Source: Leptodontidium sp. MPI-SDFR-AT-0119
Taxonomy: Eukaryota > Ascomycota > Leotiomycetes > Helotiales > Leptodontidiaceae
Assembly: GCA_020726505.1 (NCBI GenBank)
Contig: JAHLEZ010000027.1
Coordinates: 248,001-312,000 of the forward strand
Direction: 5' to 3'
Length of the DNA stretch: 64,000 nt
The first letter of the stretch is position 1; each line of letters begins with the position of its first letter. Both the position numbers and the translations under genes were made by a program. Positions 1 through 9,664 of the stretch are shown here, piece after piece. The notes beneath the pieces are model-generated. The model was not told the origin of the DNA and made no database searches. It saw only the letters and a list, made by a program, of their open reading frames with translations.

Positions 1-220
1 GAAGCGGATAGATTTTGTGAGGGGATACTCACTCATCGTTGCAGTTTGCTGGTGAGGCTTGCCCTTGGTCGTAGGGACAGCGGAAAATGATGTTGTTAGG
101 GGTGACGCCGAAAACCGGGGTTTCGCAGAACGCGGTGTTGGCTTTTGTGCAGTTGGGGAACTGTGCGGATACTAAGGAAAGCATACATAGAAAAGGGTAG
201 AATAACCCAGATACCAGCAT
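1..220 (-). CDS. Secreted protein, 3' part cut off by window edge
   Basis: The first ATG in frame is at 220. The product opens with a hydrophobic stretch (residues 1-19, ending VSA before QFPNC) that looks like a signal peptide with a clean cleavage site. The following ~43 residues contain four cysteines (NC, FC, RC, NC contexts). The reading frame meets a stop near position 29, but a good donor (GTGAGT starting at 32) lies just before it, so the exon most likely ends at 33 and the gene continues beyond the left edge. No family was recognised. It is probably a small secreted cysteine-containing protein; effector or cell-wall roles would be guesses. Confidence 0.5.
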
Positions 221-649
221 TTTGAAGTTTGCTGAAATGGCAGTTACAGACAGACGTTTGGAGAGCAAAGATTTGATGCTCACTCAGTATCGCAAACTTC
301 GGGATCCCAATGTCAAATGTATTTCGAGTTGCCGGGAAACCCCGTGCTGCGTCTAAGCGAGGAGCTGAAAGAACCCAGCTCCTTTTTTTTAATTTTTACA
401 TGCAATTGGCTCCCGCGGATGGAGGCTGAGACATTGACCCGGCAAGCTTTCTCTAAACGGCCGTGCAAGGTCACCGAGCTGAGACTTAGCTTGCAGCTCT
501 GTGCCCGTAATCGCTCTGCCAACATGCAATGTTACGGCCAGTGGGTCTTTTTTTGGAATCATGGTAAGAAGCTAAAAAGTAACCGTACCTGCTTCTACAA
601 ACTCATCTTCTCCTGGAGTAATATATATATATTACCTTCTTCAAGGAAA

Positions 650-3190
650 ATGGCACAGCCATCATCGAGCCTTCCTGATAATGCCCAGGCCCATGATCCG
701 GGTACTCTCCACGACTCGGAGCAGCAAGGATCAGCTCCCACTTGGATCTCTACGTCAGCCGTCAGACGACGACCTGTGAATAACACATCTATCCAGGCAT
801 ATCCGCAATGGGACGAACCTACTGTGGACGGAGGAGAGGAAACGACAGAAAAGATACCCCATCCAACGACCCAAAACAGCAATGAAATACTAGAAGAGCA
901 GAAGGCTCCACCGCCGATCTCACTGTATGGAAAGCTGGGAGCACTCACAACTGCAACACTCATCGCAGGCACCCTGTGTATTTTCGCTGCAATCGGCTTT
1001 CTCTGGTTCCTCTGGCTGGCGGACTATCGCAACTCAACATGGCATCACATTGTGTACAACAACTGGTTCACGCGATGTGTATCGCTGTCCGGACTCGTCA
1101 TCCGGACTGCTGTCTCGCTGCAAGCTGGCGCTGCTACATCGATGCTAGCGAGTCTGGCTCTAGAGCGAACTGGAGTACTTCTCTTGCACTTCGCTTCCGT
1201 ATCACTAACACGAGATTCGAATGGCGGACCGTACATGCTGGCGTGGTGGTTGCTCAAAACCTTCATCCGTAACCCTGCACGCTGGGCAAATGCGACAGTA
1301 CCCGCACTCACCACGGCCTTGACGATCCTCACCATCGCGATTCAGTTCACGACCACAGCGCTATTCTCAGATGTCAACTCGATCGTGGTCCCCGGGCCCT
1401 CTAACAGGTTGGATTTGGCGTCGAACTTTGTATACAATGTAAATGGAACGGTTCCAGTGGTTACGCGAGGCACGACTTGGACCAAGAAGCCGCCTTTCTA
1501 TCCGATCTTTGCAGAGTATCACGAAGATCCCCCCGAGACACCTGATGGCGTCAGTGACACCGGTTTAACACTGAGGGCCTTTGTGCCCCTGCAGAGCCAA
1601 CAGTCTCGAGCACAACTGAAAGAATACGAGGGTCGAGCCACGGTTCTCGACTCGCGAGTTGTTTGTATGCGGCCCAACCTTACGGGTGAAAGAATCCACG
1701 TTGCCAATAATATGTTTGTCTTTAACGGCACCTTCAAAGCCTCTTTCAATGCCTCTCGCCTCGTATACTTCACAGGTGGTAATGGGACCAATCCACTCAC
1801 AGACTGGAATGCCAGAACGGACACCGAATTTACATGTGTTGGACTCCTCAATTACACAACTGCGATCCTGGGAAATGTGCAATCGGGACCTTCAGTCGAT
1901 GAGCCCCACTGGCGTTTGGCCTTCTGCCAACCTTCCGGTCTTAATTTCGGTCGTAATGAATCCAGTCTTGGTGCATCGACCAGCGTCCTGATGAGCGAGT
2001 TCCGAACTCTATCAAACATAGCTCGCTATGAAGCCATGGGTGGCGCGGAGACGAACTACGCCTACGGTAATGCCTACCTAGCAATCAATATCTCCAGTGG
2101 AACAGAAGCAGAGTGGCTCAGCCCGCCGCTCAGTCAAGAGCCTGCGGAGTATGCCACCCTCGTGGGACCTGGCTACCCACCACTGGCCTATAGCAACCAT
2201 GGCGAATGGCTGGATCTGGTCTTCAACTCTGACGCTTCCTTGCGTCTGAGTGTCAGTCTATGTTACACAGCCTTCGACACCGCAGATCTGGATATCGCTA
2301 TGTCGGGGCCCCAAAACCGCACGGAGCCTGTGCCGAGCTACGATATTGCGACGTCTGGCTATACATACGGCGCCATTCGCGAGCAGTATGGCCAGTTTCC
2401 GGACGGCCAAGTCTCGTATGACAGCGATAGTGTTACTGCGCGCGGGATCCTCTCTCTGAAGAAGCGTGACTCGTGGCTTCCTGGCGCGGGCGATTATGTG
2501 TATAATGGCCACACCTCCACAGGGGGCACCTCCTGGATCACCGACTTTGCGAACATGGGCGGTCCGATTGCGGTCGGGGCTGAAAACGAGCGTGTTGGGT
2601 GGGACACAGCGGCGATCATGTACAATGCGTACCGCGATACGAGTTCCTGGTCGAATATTAACTCTATCAACACTGACCCGTCGATGGTCGCGCTCGTGCA
2701 GGAGATCTTGCAGAGTGGTGGGTCGATTGCTTTTGCGCTGCAGAGCGTCATCACCAGCTTGACAGGCGTGGCTTATTACGATCAGTTGCAGCAATTCAAT
2801 AATGTCAACTCCATCTCCTATTCGGAGTTCATTGTTGCTACAGCTCGAGCCAAGTTTCGGGGTTTGATTGGCGTGACTACGGTTATCGCTGTTCATCTAC
2901 TGTTGATGGGTGGAATTGTTGCCCTCTTTTTGATCAGAGCGAAGTTGTCGACGGTAGGGAACTCGTGGCAAGCTGTGGCGCAAGTTAATGCGGAGATGGC
3001 GAGGCCGTTGCTTGAAACGGCGGCTTTTTCAACAGATGCCACTGTCAAAGGTGTTCTGCAAACCAATCGATGGGAGAGAAAGATTGTAGAGATTGCAGTG
3101 TTAGAGGATGGGAAGGGTACGAAGATTGTTGGGATGAGGGATAAGCATGAGACTGCTGCTTCTGCGACGGGATCTGAAGTTGATGGATAG
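650..3190 (+). CDS. Large fungal multi-pass membrane glycoprotein, unknown function
   Basis: One uninterrupted frame, 846 residues from the ATG at 650. The frame stays open upstream to 317, but that part is T-rich leader-like sequence without coding character, so the ATG before AQPSSS is preferred. After a ~90-residue hydrophilic N-terminus there are membrane segments at roughly residues 98-124, 140-185 and 220-245, then a long loop of about 480 residues with many N-x-S/T sequons (NGT, NLT, NAS, NYT, NES, NIS, NRT), then a last membrane helix around residues 745-770 and a ~75-residue tail. This is the layout of a lineage-specific Pezizomycotina surface protein with a glycosylated external domain. 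I do not know a function. Intact, intronless, and outside the catabolic cluster. Confidence 0.8.
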   Translation: MAQPSSSLPDNAQAHDPGTLHDSEQQGSAPTWISTSAVRRRPVNNTSIQAYPQWDEPTVDGGEETTEKIPHPTTQNSNEILEEQKAPPPISLYGKLGALTTATLIAGTLCIFAAIGFLWFLWLADYRNSTWHHIVYNNWFTRCVSLSGLVIRTAVSLQAGAATSMLASLALERTGVLLLHFASVSLTRDSNGGPYMLAWWLLKTFIRNPARWANATVPALTTALTILTIAIQFTTTALFSDVNSIVVPGPSNRLDLASNFVYNVNGTVPVVTRGTTWTKKPPFYPIFAEYHEDPPETPDGVSDTGLTLRAFVPLQSQQSRAQLKEYEGRATVLDSRVVCMRPNLTGERIHVANNMFVFNGTFKASFNASRLVYFTGGNGTNPLTDWNARTDTEFTCVGLLNYTTAILGNVQSGPSVDEPHWRLAFCQPSGLNFGRNESSLGASTSVLMSEFRTLSNIARYEAMGGAETNYAYGNAYLAINISSGTEAEWLSPPLSQEPAEYATLVGPGYPPLAYSNHGEWLDLVFNSDASLRLSVSLCYTAFDTADLDIAMSGPQNRTEPVPSYDIATSGYTYGAIREQYGQFPDGQVSYDSDSVTARGILSLKKRDSWLPGAGDYVYNGHTSTGGTSWITDFANMGGPIAVGAENERVGWDTAAIMYNAYRDTSSWSNINSINTDPSMVALVQEILQSGGSIAFALQSVITSLTGVAYYDQLQQFNNVNSISYSEFIVATARAKFRGLIGVTTVIAVHLLLMGGIVALFLIRAKLSTVGNSWQAVAQVNAEMARPLLETAAFSTDATVKGVLQTNRWERKIVEIAVLEDGKGTKIVGMRDKHETAASATGSEVDG

Positions 3191-4741
3191 CAATCACTTC
3201 GTTAGAATGGTTCGCTCTGATATATGCTAGATGAATATGTTGAATGAGATTTACTCTGTATGCTTGATCTAATATCTACTTGATCACATCCTCAATCATC
3301 ACGGTAGGCCAATTGCGTGTATTCTGTGCTAATTAGTGTGTCGATTAGTACCGAATTAACTTACCTTTGATTAATATAAGTACTATAAGGCAAGCTGGAG
3401 CCTTTGTAATTACGACTCTAGCGAATACTTTTTTACGCGTTTAATAGTCAAAAATATTGTCATAATCTAACTTTATAATTTCTTAGGACCCCCGAGCCTT
3501 TAACGGAGGCTGCGTTATCAGCGCGCTAAAACTGGACCACAATGGCCTGTGCTAAAATGAAGAGGTCTTCGTTTGTGGGGTCTGTTCACCAGAACTAGTC
3601 AGAAACCCTTCTCGAGTTATTGGATTTTGGAACTAAGCTTGGCTACAGGATGCTCCCTTTTGAAAACCTCCTATCGGTCTTGAAATCTCTAGATCCAAGA
3701 AGCCTTCTGTCAAAAGTTTACCAATTTCGTGCGCGAAACAGTGGGGTGTTAATGCCGGGGCTGTCCCACGGCTAGAGGCGCAGGAACGAGAGGGGGAAGA
3801 GTGCGAATGGCTGAAATCCATTCGCACCCTTTCACACCTTCCAGTCTTCACATCCATGGCATTGACTGCTGCACCGACCTTATGCAGACGACGACGTCGA
3901 GCAACCAAAAAAAAAGGGGAAAATAGTGTTGCTGTGCAATCTGAAAACGCTGTTGTCAGACTCGAGGATCTCAATAACGCGGGGAGAGAGACTAAGCCGT
4001 TATATGATGTGAATATCGAGGAAGACTCGTAAACAAAGTGAAGATTCTAATGTCTAAGTTCTACAGTCTGGGCTGCCGAATCCGGTGGGTTTGGTCGCTG
4101 TTTTACGCAACCTCAACCGGGCCACACCCGACCATCTCGCTTGCCTCGGCCGACCGCGACCATCATCATCCTTCTTCACTTCGTTCGAGACCTCTCTGCC
4201 CCACTGAAGGTCATCCAGCCACCCAAATAAGAAGCCAGAAATGACTCCCTTTCTCTCGTCAGTCATGGCGGACTCTACCTGTCTTGCGGGCTATTTGACC
4301 TACTCAAAAACTCGAGGACTCCCACTCAATCTTCACCCACTATCACTACCACTCTCCTACATACTGTCCGTACCTCATTCTTCCTGGCCCTCACCGCCTG
4401 CACTGTCTCTCCAGCTATACTGCTACCTTCGTCTCTGTCGTCGAAAGCCCTTTGTCGATGCTCTGTCTGCGGTTCCCTTGTTTTAAGCTCCTCTCGACGG
4501 TCCTTTACGTTCCTCTACTCTGCAAGTCGGCTCTTCACCCGCTGCTCTTCGCTCACTCCTTCTCTTCGTGATTTCCTTACTTTCCTCTAGTCAACCATGA
4601 ACACGCAAACTAATTCGATCATTATATCGTAGGGTCCATCTTCGAAAGTTCCCCCCTCTTCCTTACTTGCCTCCTCCTTGGTCCGACCTCTCAATCACAT
4701 TCCGCTGGTTCATTCGCTCTCGCAGGATCCCGCACAAGATC
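3191..4741. other. Intergenic, no firm gene
   Basis: 3191-3500 is AT-rich 3' flank. 3500-4030 has broken coding-like stretches, including the short frame listed separately. 4290-4740 is strongly pyrimidine-rich on the + strand (runs of CTC, TTCC, CATC), which is typical of a fungal promoter or 5' leader and fits the small gene starting at 4742. No RNA gene was recognised. Confidence 0.5.
3856..4032 (+). CDS. Short ORF or 3' remnant of a larger gene
   Basis: An ATG frame of 58 residues. It begins with a hydrophobic dozen, then an Arg run (CRRRRRA), a Lys run, and an acidic tail ending NIEEDS. It reads like the cytosolic C-terminal tail of a membrane protein: a basic stop-transfer cluster after apolar residues, followed by a polar tail. 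The sequence upstream in the same frame is interrupted, so if a larger gene existed it is broken. No homologue is recognised; low confidence. Confidence 0.25.
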   Translation: MALTAAPTLCRRRRRATKKKGENSVAVQSENAVVRLEDLNNAGRETKPLYDVNIEEDS

Positions 4742-5163
4742 ATGGCCCCCATAATCCAAATTCCAGTAGAGGACACTCTCAAAACCCTCCGGCATGTTCT
4801 TAAAAGACGTGCCGACGCAAATCGAGTGCTGAAGGAGAGAGAGAGAAGTAGAAACTTCGTAAGGCAGATTATCGACGGATGGGAAAGTCGCTTACGACAA
4901 CAAGGGGTTCTTGCCGCCGCTAGAATCGGACAACACGAAGCCAGTATCTACTCTGCCGGCTGTTTCGATGAGACGTGCCGCTTGATGACGATGAAACCAT
5001 CACAGAGATGAGGAGGTGCAAATTGAGGAATGATTCATACAAGGCGTGCCTCACGAGGCGGATCGAGAGGAGAAGGATGAATCCGAAGACAGAGCCCGCC
5101 TATCATAACACATCAGAGGACGTCTCATCCAAGCAGAAGCAGGACAAACCACAACCCCAGTGA
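4742..5163 (+). CDS. Small basic hypothetical protein, one intron
   Basis: The ATG at 4742 follows a pyrimidine-rich leader. Exon 1 is 4742-4943, intron 4944-5005 (62 nt, GTATCT donor, CACAG acceptor), exon 2 5006-5163, giving 119 residues. The splice is inferred because it joins two adjacent open frames exactly, with the same highly charged Arg/Lys/Glu-rich composition on both sides (exon 1 RRADANRVLKERERSR, exon 2 RRIERRRMNPK). Much of the N-terminal half could form an amphipathic helix or coiled coil. There is no signal peptide and no recognised domain. The alternative is an unspliced 89-residue product ending at 5011. Confidence 0.4.
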
Positions 5164-6010
5164 GGTTAATCGTCGTCCACGTGAATGCGTTGGCTCCTGT
5201 CAGTAAGATGGTCGTATGCAACGACATCTGTGTGATCACGGTCCTGATAAACCACTGATAGGAGCCAATGCTGGCATGGAGTGAAGTTCTAAGCAACCTC
5301 GTCACCAGGCTAAGCCGCGGTTCACAGAAGAGTGAAATTAGGTTGATGATTGACATGGTGGCGGCGGGAGAGCCCATCTCTGACTTCGTTCTGGTAATGA
5401 CTACGAGGGTGTTTGAGAGAGGTAGAGAAATGCAACCAAAACCTCAAATCGCGTGGCCGTCCCCGAAGGGAGCCGGGGAAAGATGGAGGATAGATAAAGT
5501 CCTTCAAGGTTAACCCTGCAGTTGACGGCCATACGGAAGTGATTGCACGGTAGATAGTATAAAGCAGTAGCCATGTTGCAAATATAGAGCTAGAAATGAA
5601 TGAATACCATGATAGCACATCCACATCATGGAGATTAGAAGACATGATTGCATGGAGTAGCCAAGCTTCGACTGTCAAAGGAGTTGGAGAATTCTAGCCC
5701 AAAGATGAAGATTCCGTCAAGCCGTACGAGCGTCGTGGGCAATTGCTTGCTGAAGACGCCAATAGATTGCCTGATCCTCTGACCAATCCATAAATAAGCC
5801 TGAGTGTAAGGGAAAGCTCAGGTGACTTTCACACTTTGTGAATAAGTCTCACTTTGTGAATAGTCTCGCTATGGTCCACGGACGACCGTGACCATCTGCC
5901 AAAAGTGTTGCACGACCTAGGTCGATCCATCCTCACTCTACCAACATCGCAGAACATTCAAGGATTAGGATCGCTGCAGTTCAGCTTCGTATACGGATTG
6001 AGCTTTTATT
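5164..6010. other. Intergenic, no supported gene
   Basis: Open frames exist on both strands but none has a clear start, recognisable motif or plausible splice partner. Around 5810-5860 a short direct repeat (a ten-base CACTTTGTGA unit occurs twice) is visible. This region is the 3' flank of the FAD monooxygenase gene on the minus strand. Confidence 0.4.
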
Positions 6011-7618
6011 CTAGCGATTAGCAACGGTATTAAAACCCGGAATCAATAGAGTGCGACTCACTGCTTCAAAGAGGTCGTAACCATACACATAGGATTGCAT
6101 TGCCGGATCGATCCTGAGGATGGCCATAGATTAATTTTCTGATCAAATGGGGCTCAATAGTCATAACTAACCAGTAAAATGGATATCCAGGCTGAGGTTC
6201 CTCAAATTGCTGCTTACATAACTGATCTCGTGTAATTTGTTCCGCACCATCTGGCAAATGGTTGTTATACCTCTGTTAAAAGGATCGGCTGGTCAGTCTC
6301 TAACCCGTGTGTTCTTCAGGTCCAGGAAATACCTGTTTCATGCTCCCTTGCTGCAATGCTAAGCTTCGAGGTTTTCTCATGTCCTGATAGGCCTTCAGAG
6401 TCTTAGGAAGGTCTTGTAGAGAGGTGGCCCGCGAGAGTAAAATTCCTAGTGCTGCACCATCTTCTAGGGCTGAGCATGCACCTTGCGCCATGTAAGGAAG
6501 CATCGGATGGCATGCATCTCCTAGAAAAACCACGGTGGCTTCTTCATTAAACCATCGCGCCATCTCATCGACTAATTAAAGACACTATCAGCCCATTACA
6601 ATCAAAAGATGGAAAGTCGTAGACTTACGGTGCATTAATTTCCACTTATCAATTTTAGGAACCAATGCCAGCAGTTTCCTCAGGCTAGAAAAATTAGTAG
6701 TGTATACTCGGTCGGTCGATCTTCGACATACAGGGGATCCCAATTCTTGAAGATCTCGTTCATTTCCTCCAGGTCTCCGGGAGCTTTTGCCACGGTCCCG
6801 GGAAGATTGTCGGGGACAAGAAGAACGATATTCAACATCGTGTTGTTCTTTAACGGATAGTATATGGCATGGCAGTCTGGACCCACCCAAAGACATACTC
6901 GAGGGATCGATGCAAACTCACGGAGTTCCTGGTCGTCAATATCTTCTACCCGAAGCACTATTCGATAGGCCAGATCGCCTGTAGGGATGGGATGACTAGG
7001 CTTGCCAAGAAATGAGGACCGTGTTTTCGACCAAAGTCCTGAGATAATCAGATGTCTGTTAGGGCGCAGCTAGTATAGGGCTTCTTACCATCAGCGGCCA
7101 CTATAAGATCACCGCCTATTCTCTCCCCAGTTGATATAATCACCTCCGGTATCTTGAAGTCATGCCGTTCAACTAGAACACCGAATCGAAATTCGACGCC
7201 GAGACTCCGGGCACGGTCATACAATGCAATCTGCAAGTCGGCTCGATGAATGTCCCAGAAGTTCGCTTTATACTTTTCCAGCATCTCTTGTCCATAGTTT
7301 TCACGTTTCCCGAGGAGAGCCCCGTCACTATAACGATGGACTGTGAATGTTTGTGGGTTGGAAACCAAGTTCTCGAGCCGGTCTCTCAAACCCCATCGTT
7401 CAAGAAGCCTGGTCGCATTGGGTGTGAGCTGGAGTCCCGCACCAATCTAGCGGCGGGATTAGTTATTTGTTCTTATTGTTTCGCTTGAAGCGTACCTCCG
7501 CCAAAGATGGAGCTGAATCAAGGACCAAAACATCGTGTTTTGGCGATTCGGTTTTGAGAGAGACCGCTGCCGCCAATCCACCCAGACCAGCACCCACGAC
7601 CACAATTTTGAAGGACAT
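6011..7618 (-). CDS. FAD-dependent aromatic monooxygenase (salicylate hydroxylase type)
   Basis: Seven exons: 7618-7496, 7446-7089, 7038-6732, 6684-6629, 6571-6333, 6272-6172, 6113-6011, with introns of 47-60 nt. They join in frame to 428 residues, the usual size of group A flavin monooxygenases. The dinucleotide-binding motif VVVGAGLGGLAAAVSL sits at residues 6-21, the ADG motif that touches FAD and NAD(P)H spans the exon 2/3 joint, and the second FAD motif GDACHPMLPYMAQGA is in exon 5. The family hydroxylates phenolic acids, often with decarboxylation (salicylate to catechol, or related acids to hydroxyquinol). No lesion is visible. It is divergent from the maleylacetate reductase gene across a 362-bp promoter rich in CCCACCC, so the two are probably co-regulated. 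The exact substrate cannot be read from sequence. Confidence 0.9.
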
Positions 7619-7756
7619 ATAGGAGTGGTTCAATTGATGACAATTCTGAAAAAGTTTTGATGTGGAGCTCACTATAAGAGGTTGATGATGTTTTCAAGGC
7701 TGTCTGATATGAAGTGGTAGATGGACAAGATATCTTGGTTTGCACGTTCAAATGTA

Positions 7757-7830
7757 CCCACCCGCACTGTCATCCCACCCACCTGCGCTAGTTACCCACC
7801 CACCTACACGATTATCCAACCCACCCACAC
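7757..7830. promoter_or_regulatory. CCCACCC cluster in divergent promoter
   Basis: Four CCCACCC-containing blocks at ~20-bp spacing lie between the divergent FAD monooxygenase (start 7618, minus) and maleylacetate reductase (start 7981, plus), about 140-150 bp from each ATG. The same heptamer recurs in other promoters of the cluster. Probable binding sites of a shared activator; inference. Confidence 0.6.
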
Positions 7831-7980
7831 TTGTGATCCAACTACGCTCAACTAAATTATGCCACACAATGTCACCTCACCAATCTCTCTATTGAAAGAG
7901 AGGAAGGCGGCTCAATTCGCTGGAAATTCTCCAAAGCTCAATCATCTAACAACTCGGACCTTGGATTACGGATTCTCGCA

Positions 7981-9128
7981 ATGGAAGCATTCGAATACAA
8001 CGTGTCCGCAGCCCGAGTTATCTTCGGCAACGGCAGCGTCTCCAAACTCGCGGGCGAAATAGCGGGGCAGAAACTCAAAGCACCTCTCCTCCTTTCGACT
8101 CCGGAACAAGTCGGCTACGTATCTCGACTCAAAAAGCTCCTCAACGGTAACATTGCGGACGTGTTCAGCGAAGCATCAATGCATACTCCCTCGGCGATCA
8201 CAGAGAAGACCTTGCGCACGCGGAATCTACAAATGCCGATTCAATCATTTCAATTGGAGGCGCAGTACAATTGGGCTTGGGAAAGCAATATCCATACGGA
8301 CGGGACTTCCGCATATCTGTATCCCAACGACATACGCCGGTTCGGAGATGACGCCTATTCTTGGGGAAACACAAGATGGACAGATGGCGACGCGGAGTGG
8401 TCCCAAGATCTTACCGGGACGGTCATCTACGATGTTGATCTTACCATAACCCTTCCTGCGAGCATGAGTGCCACAAGTGTTGTGAACGCAATTGCACATG
8501 CAGTTACGCGTCCTTTCGTATTTGATGTGAGGCATGTGCTAAACTGACAACGAAATTTCATAGTGGAAGCTCTCTACGCCTGGAACACTAACCCTATCAT
8601 TTCCTTACTAGCTCTAAAGGGCGTGAAATCTTTAGCAGCTTCATTGCACAGGATTGTTGAATCACCCGCGGACGTCGTATCCCGCCAATCTGCCCTCTAC
8701 GCATGTGCCGCATAGCCAGGCGCCGTAGAGGGCAGATTGGCGTATACGACGTCCGCGTGTGATTCACACCACAAACTATGCCATATCCTCGGCGGCTCCT
8801 TCAACATGCCCCACGCAGAAACACACACGATCATTTTACCTCATGCTTTGGCTTACAATTCCCCTGCTATACCTGAAGTTATGAAAAGGTTGGCAGATGT
8901 ATTGCCAGGCAGTGGTGGCAATGCAATAAAAGGGCTAAATGTACTATTGCAGAGTTTGAAACTTAAGAGGGGGTTGAAAGATTTTGGCTTTAAGGAGGAG
9001 GATGTGAACAAGGCTGCCCAGATTGGGTGGCGAATCCATACTAGAATCCGAGAGCGGTCGAGATAGGGCCGATTAGGGAGCTGCTGAGGAGGGCGTGGGC
9101 TGGAGAGGACGCGAGGGCGGATTTCTAA
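7981..9128 (+). pseudogene. Maleylacetate reductase pseudogene (Fe-ADH family)
   Basis: Clear similarity to iron-type alcohol dehydrogenases of the maleylacetate reductase group, which reduce maleylacetate to 3-oxoadipate with NAD(P)H. Visible pieces in order: N-terminus with RVIFGNGS, a SIGGG nucleotide loop, the substrate/metal region PTTYAGSEMTPILGETQDG, MSATSVVNAIAHAV, and HHKLCHILGGSFNMPHAETH with the metal-binding His residues. These pieces lie in three frames. One-base losses are inferred near 8214, 8261, 8417 and 9027 and at the donor of an intron ending near 8564. A TAG replaces the Trp of an NPYWNP-like motif at 9042, and an inverted duplication at 8659-8765 replaces about 16 codons. 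The true C-terminus (RELLRRAWAGEDARADF, stop at 9126) survives beyond the damage. Not functional as read. Confidence 0.88.
8659..8765. repeat. Inverted duplication (hairpin) inside the pseudogene
   Basis: Left arm 8659-8701 and right arm 8724-8765 are near-perfect reverse complements (two differences), separated by 22 nt. The right arm plus spacer is an antisense copy of the gene itself: read backwards it continues past the shared segment into codons for YGAWLCGTC, the stretch expected next in the sense direction but missing there. This looks like a template-switch (snap-back) replication event. Confidence 0.85.
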
Positions 9129-9664
9129 CTTATTAAAAGGCAGAAACATGTTCATAGACTGTCTTGCAGAGTAGCCAATAAGTCAGTGGCCTTAAGTCAG
9201 GACTACAAGTTAAGTAAATAATATCAGTCAGTTGCTTCGGATTTTGTTACAGTCAGCCAGATTATGTTAACTTGCAATCTGCTAATCAGTTGAAACCTTT
9301 AAATTTGGTGATTTTAAAGTGCGTTTCAAGGTCTCAATAAGAGATTGATTGATTGATTGACTTATACTTGCTCTAAGCCTCCTACCGAAGTATAGCTATA
9401 CTAGTTATTCTAGCTAAGGTGCGCTTGAATCGAGCTAAAAACTTATAACATATATCGTAATAGTAGTAAAATCGAAATGGAGAACTAATAAAGTGCAATT
9501 TGTATTGGACTATCTAAAATCTGGTAAGTTTGTACCTTTATTTATTTAAATATGCTACATCTATTCAATGGCTATTTTTGTCGTCAATTCCTTCTGAAGA
9601 TTTGCTATTAATGGTCAAAATATTCGCCTTTCAACTAGATGAAATCCAATGCCTTTGTTTATAC
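9129..9664. other. AT-rich convergent intergenic region
   Basis: Lies between the 3' ends of the two convergent pseudogenes. It has a short (GATT)n run near 9343-9360 and otherwise AT-rich sequence with no gene signal. Confidence 0.5.

Noticed and set aside
317..649. N-terminal extension of the 650-3190 gene
   Set aside because: The frame is open, but the sequence has a T8 run and an AT-repeat and lacks coding character; the ATG at 650 fits the protein better.
2258..2896. 212-codon antisense frame
   Set aside because: It is a shadow of the membrane-protein gene on the other strand; Arg/Ile-rich with no motif.
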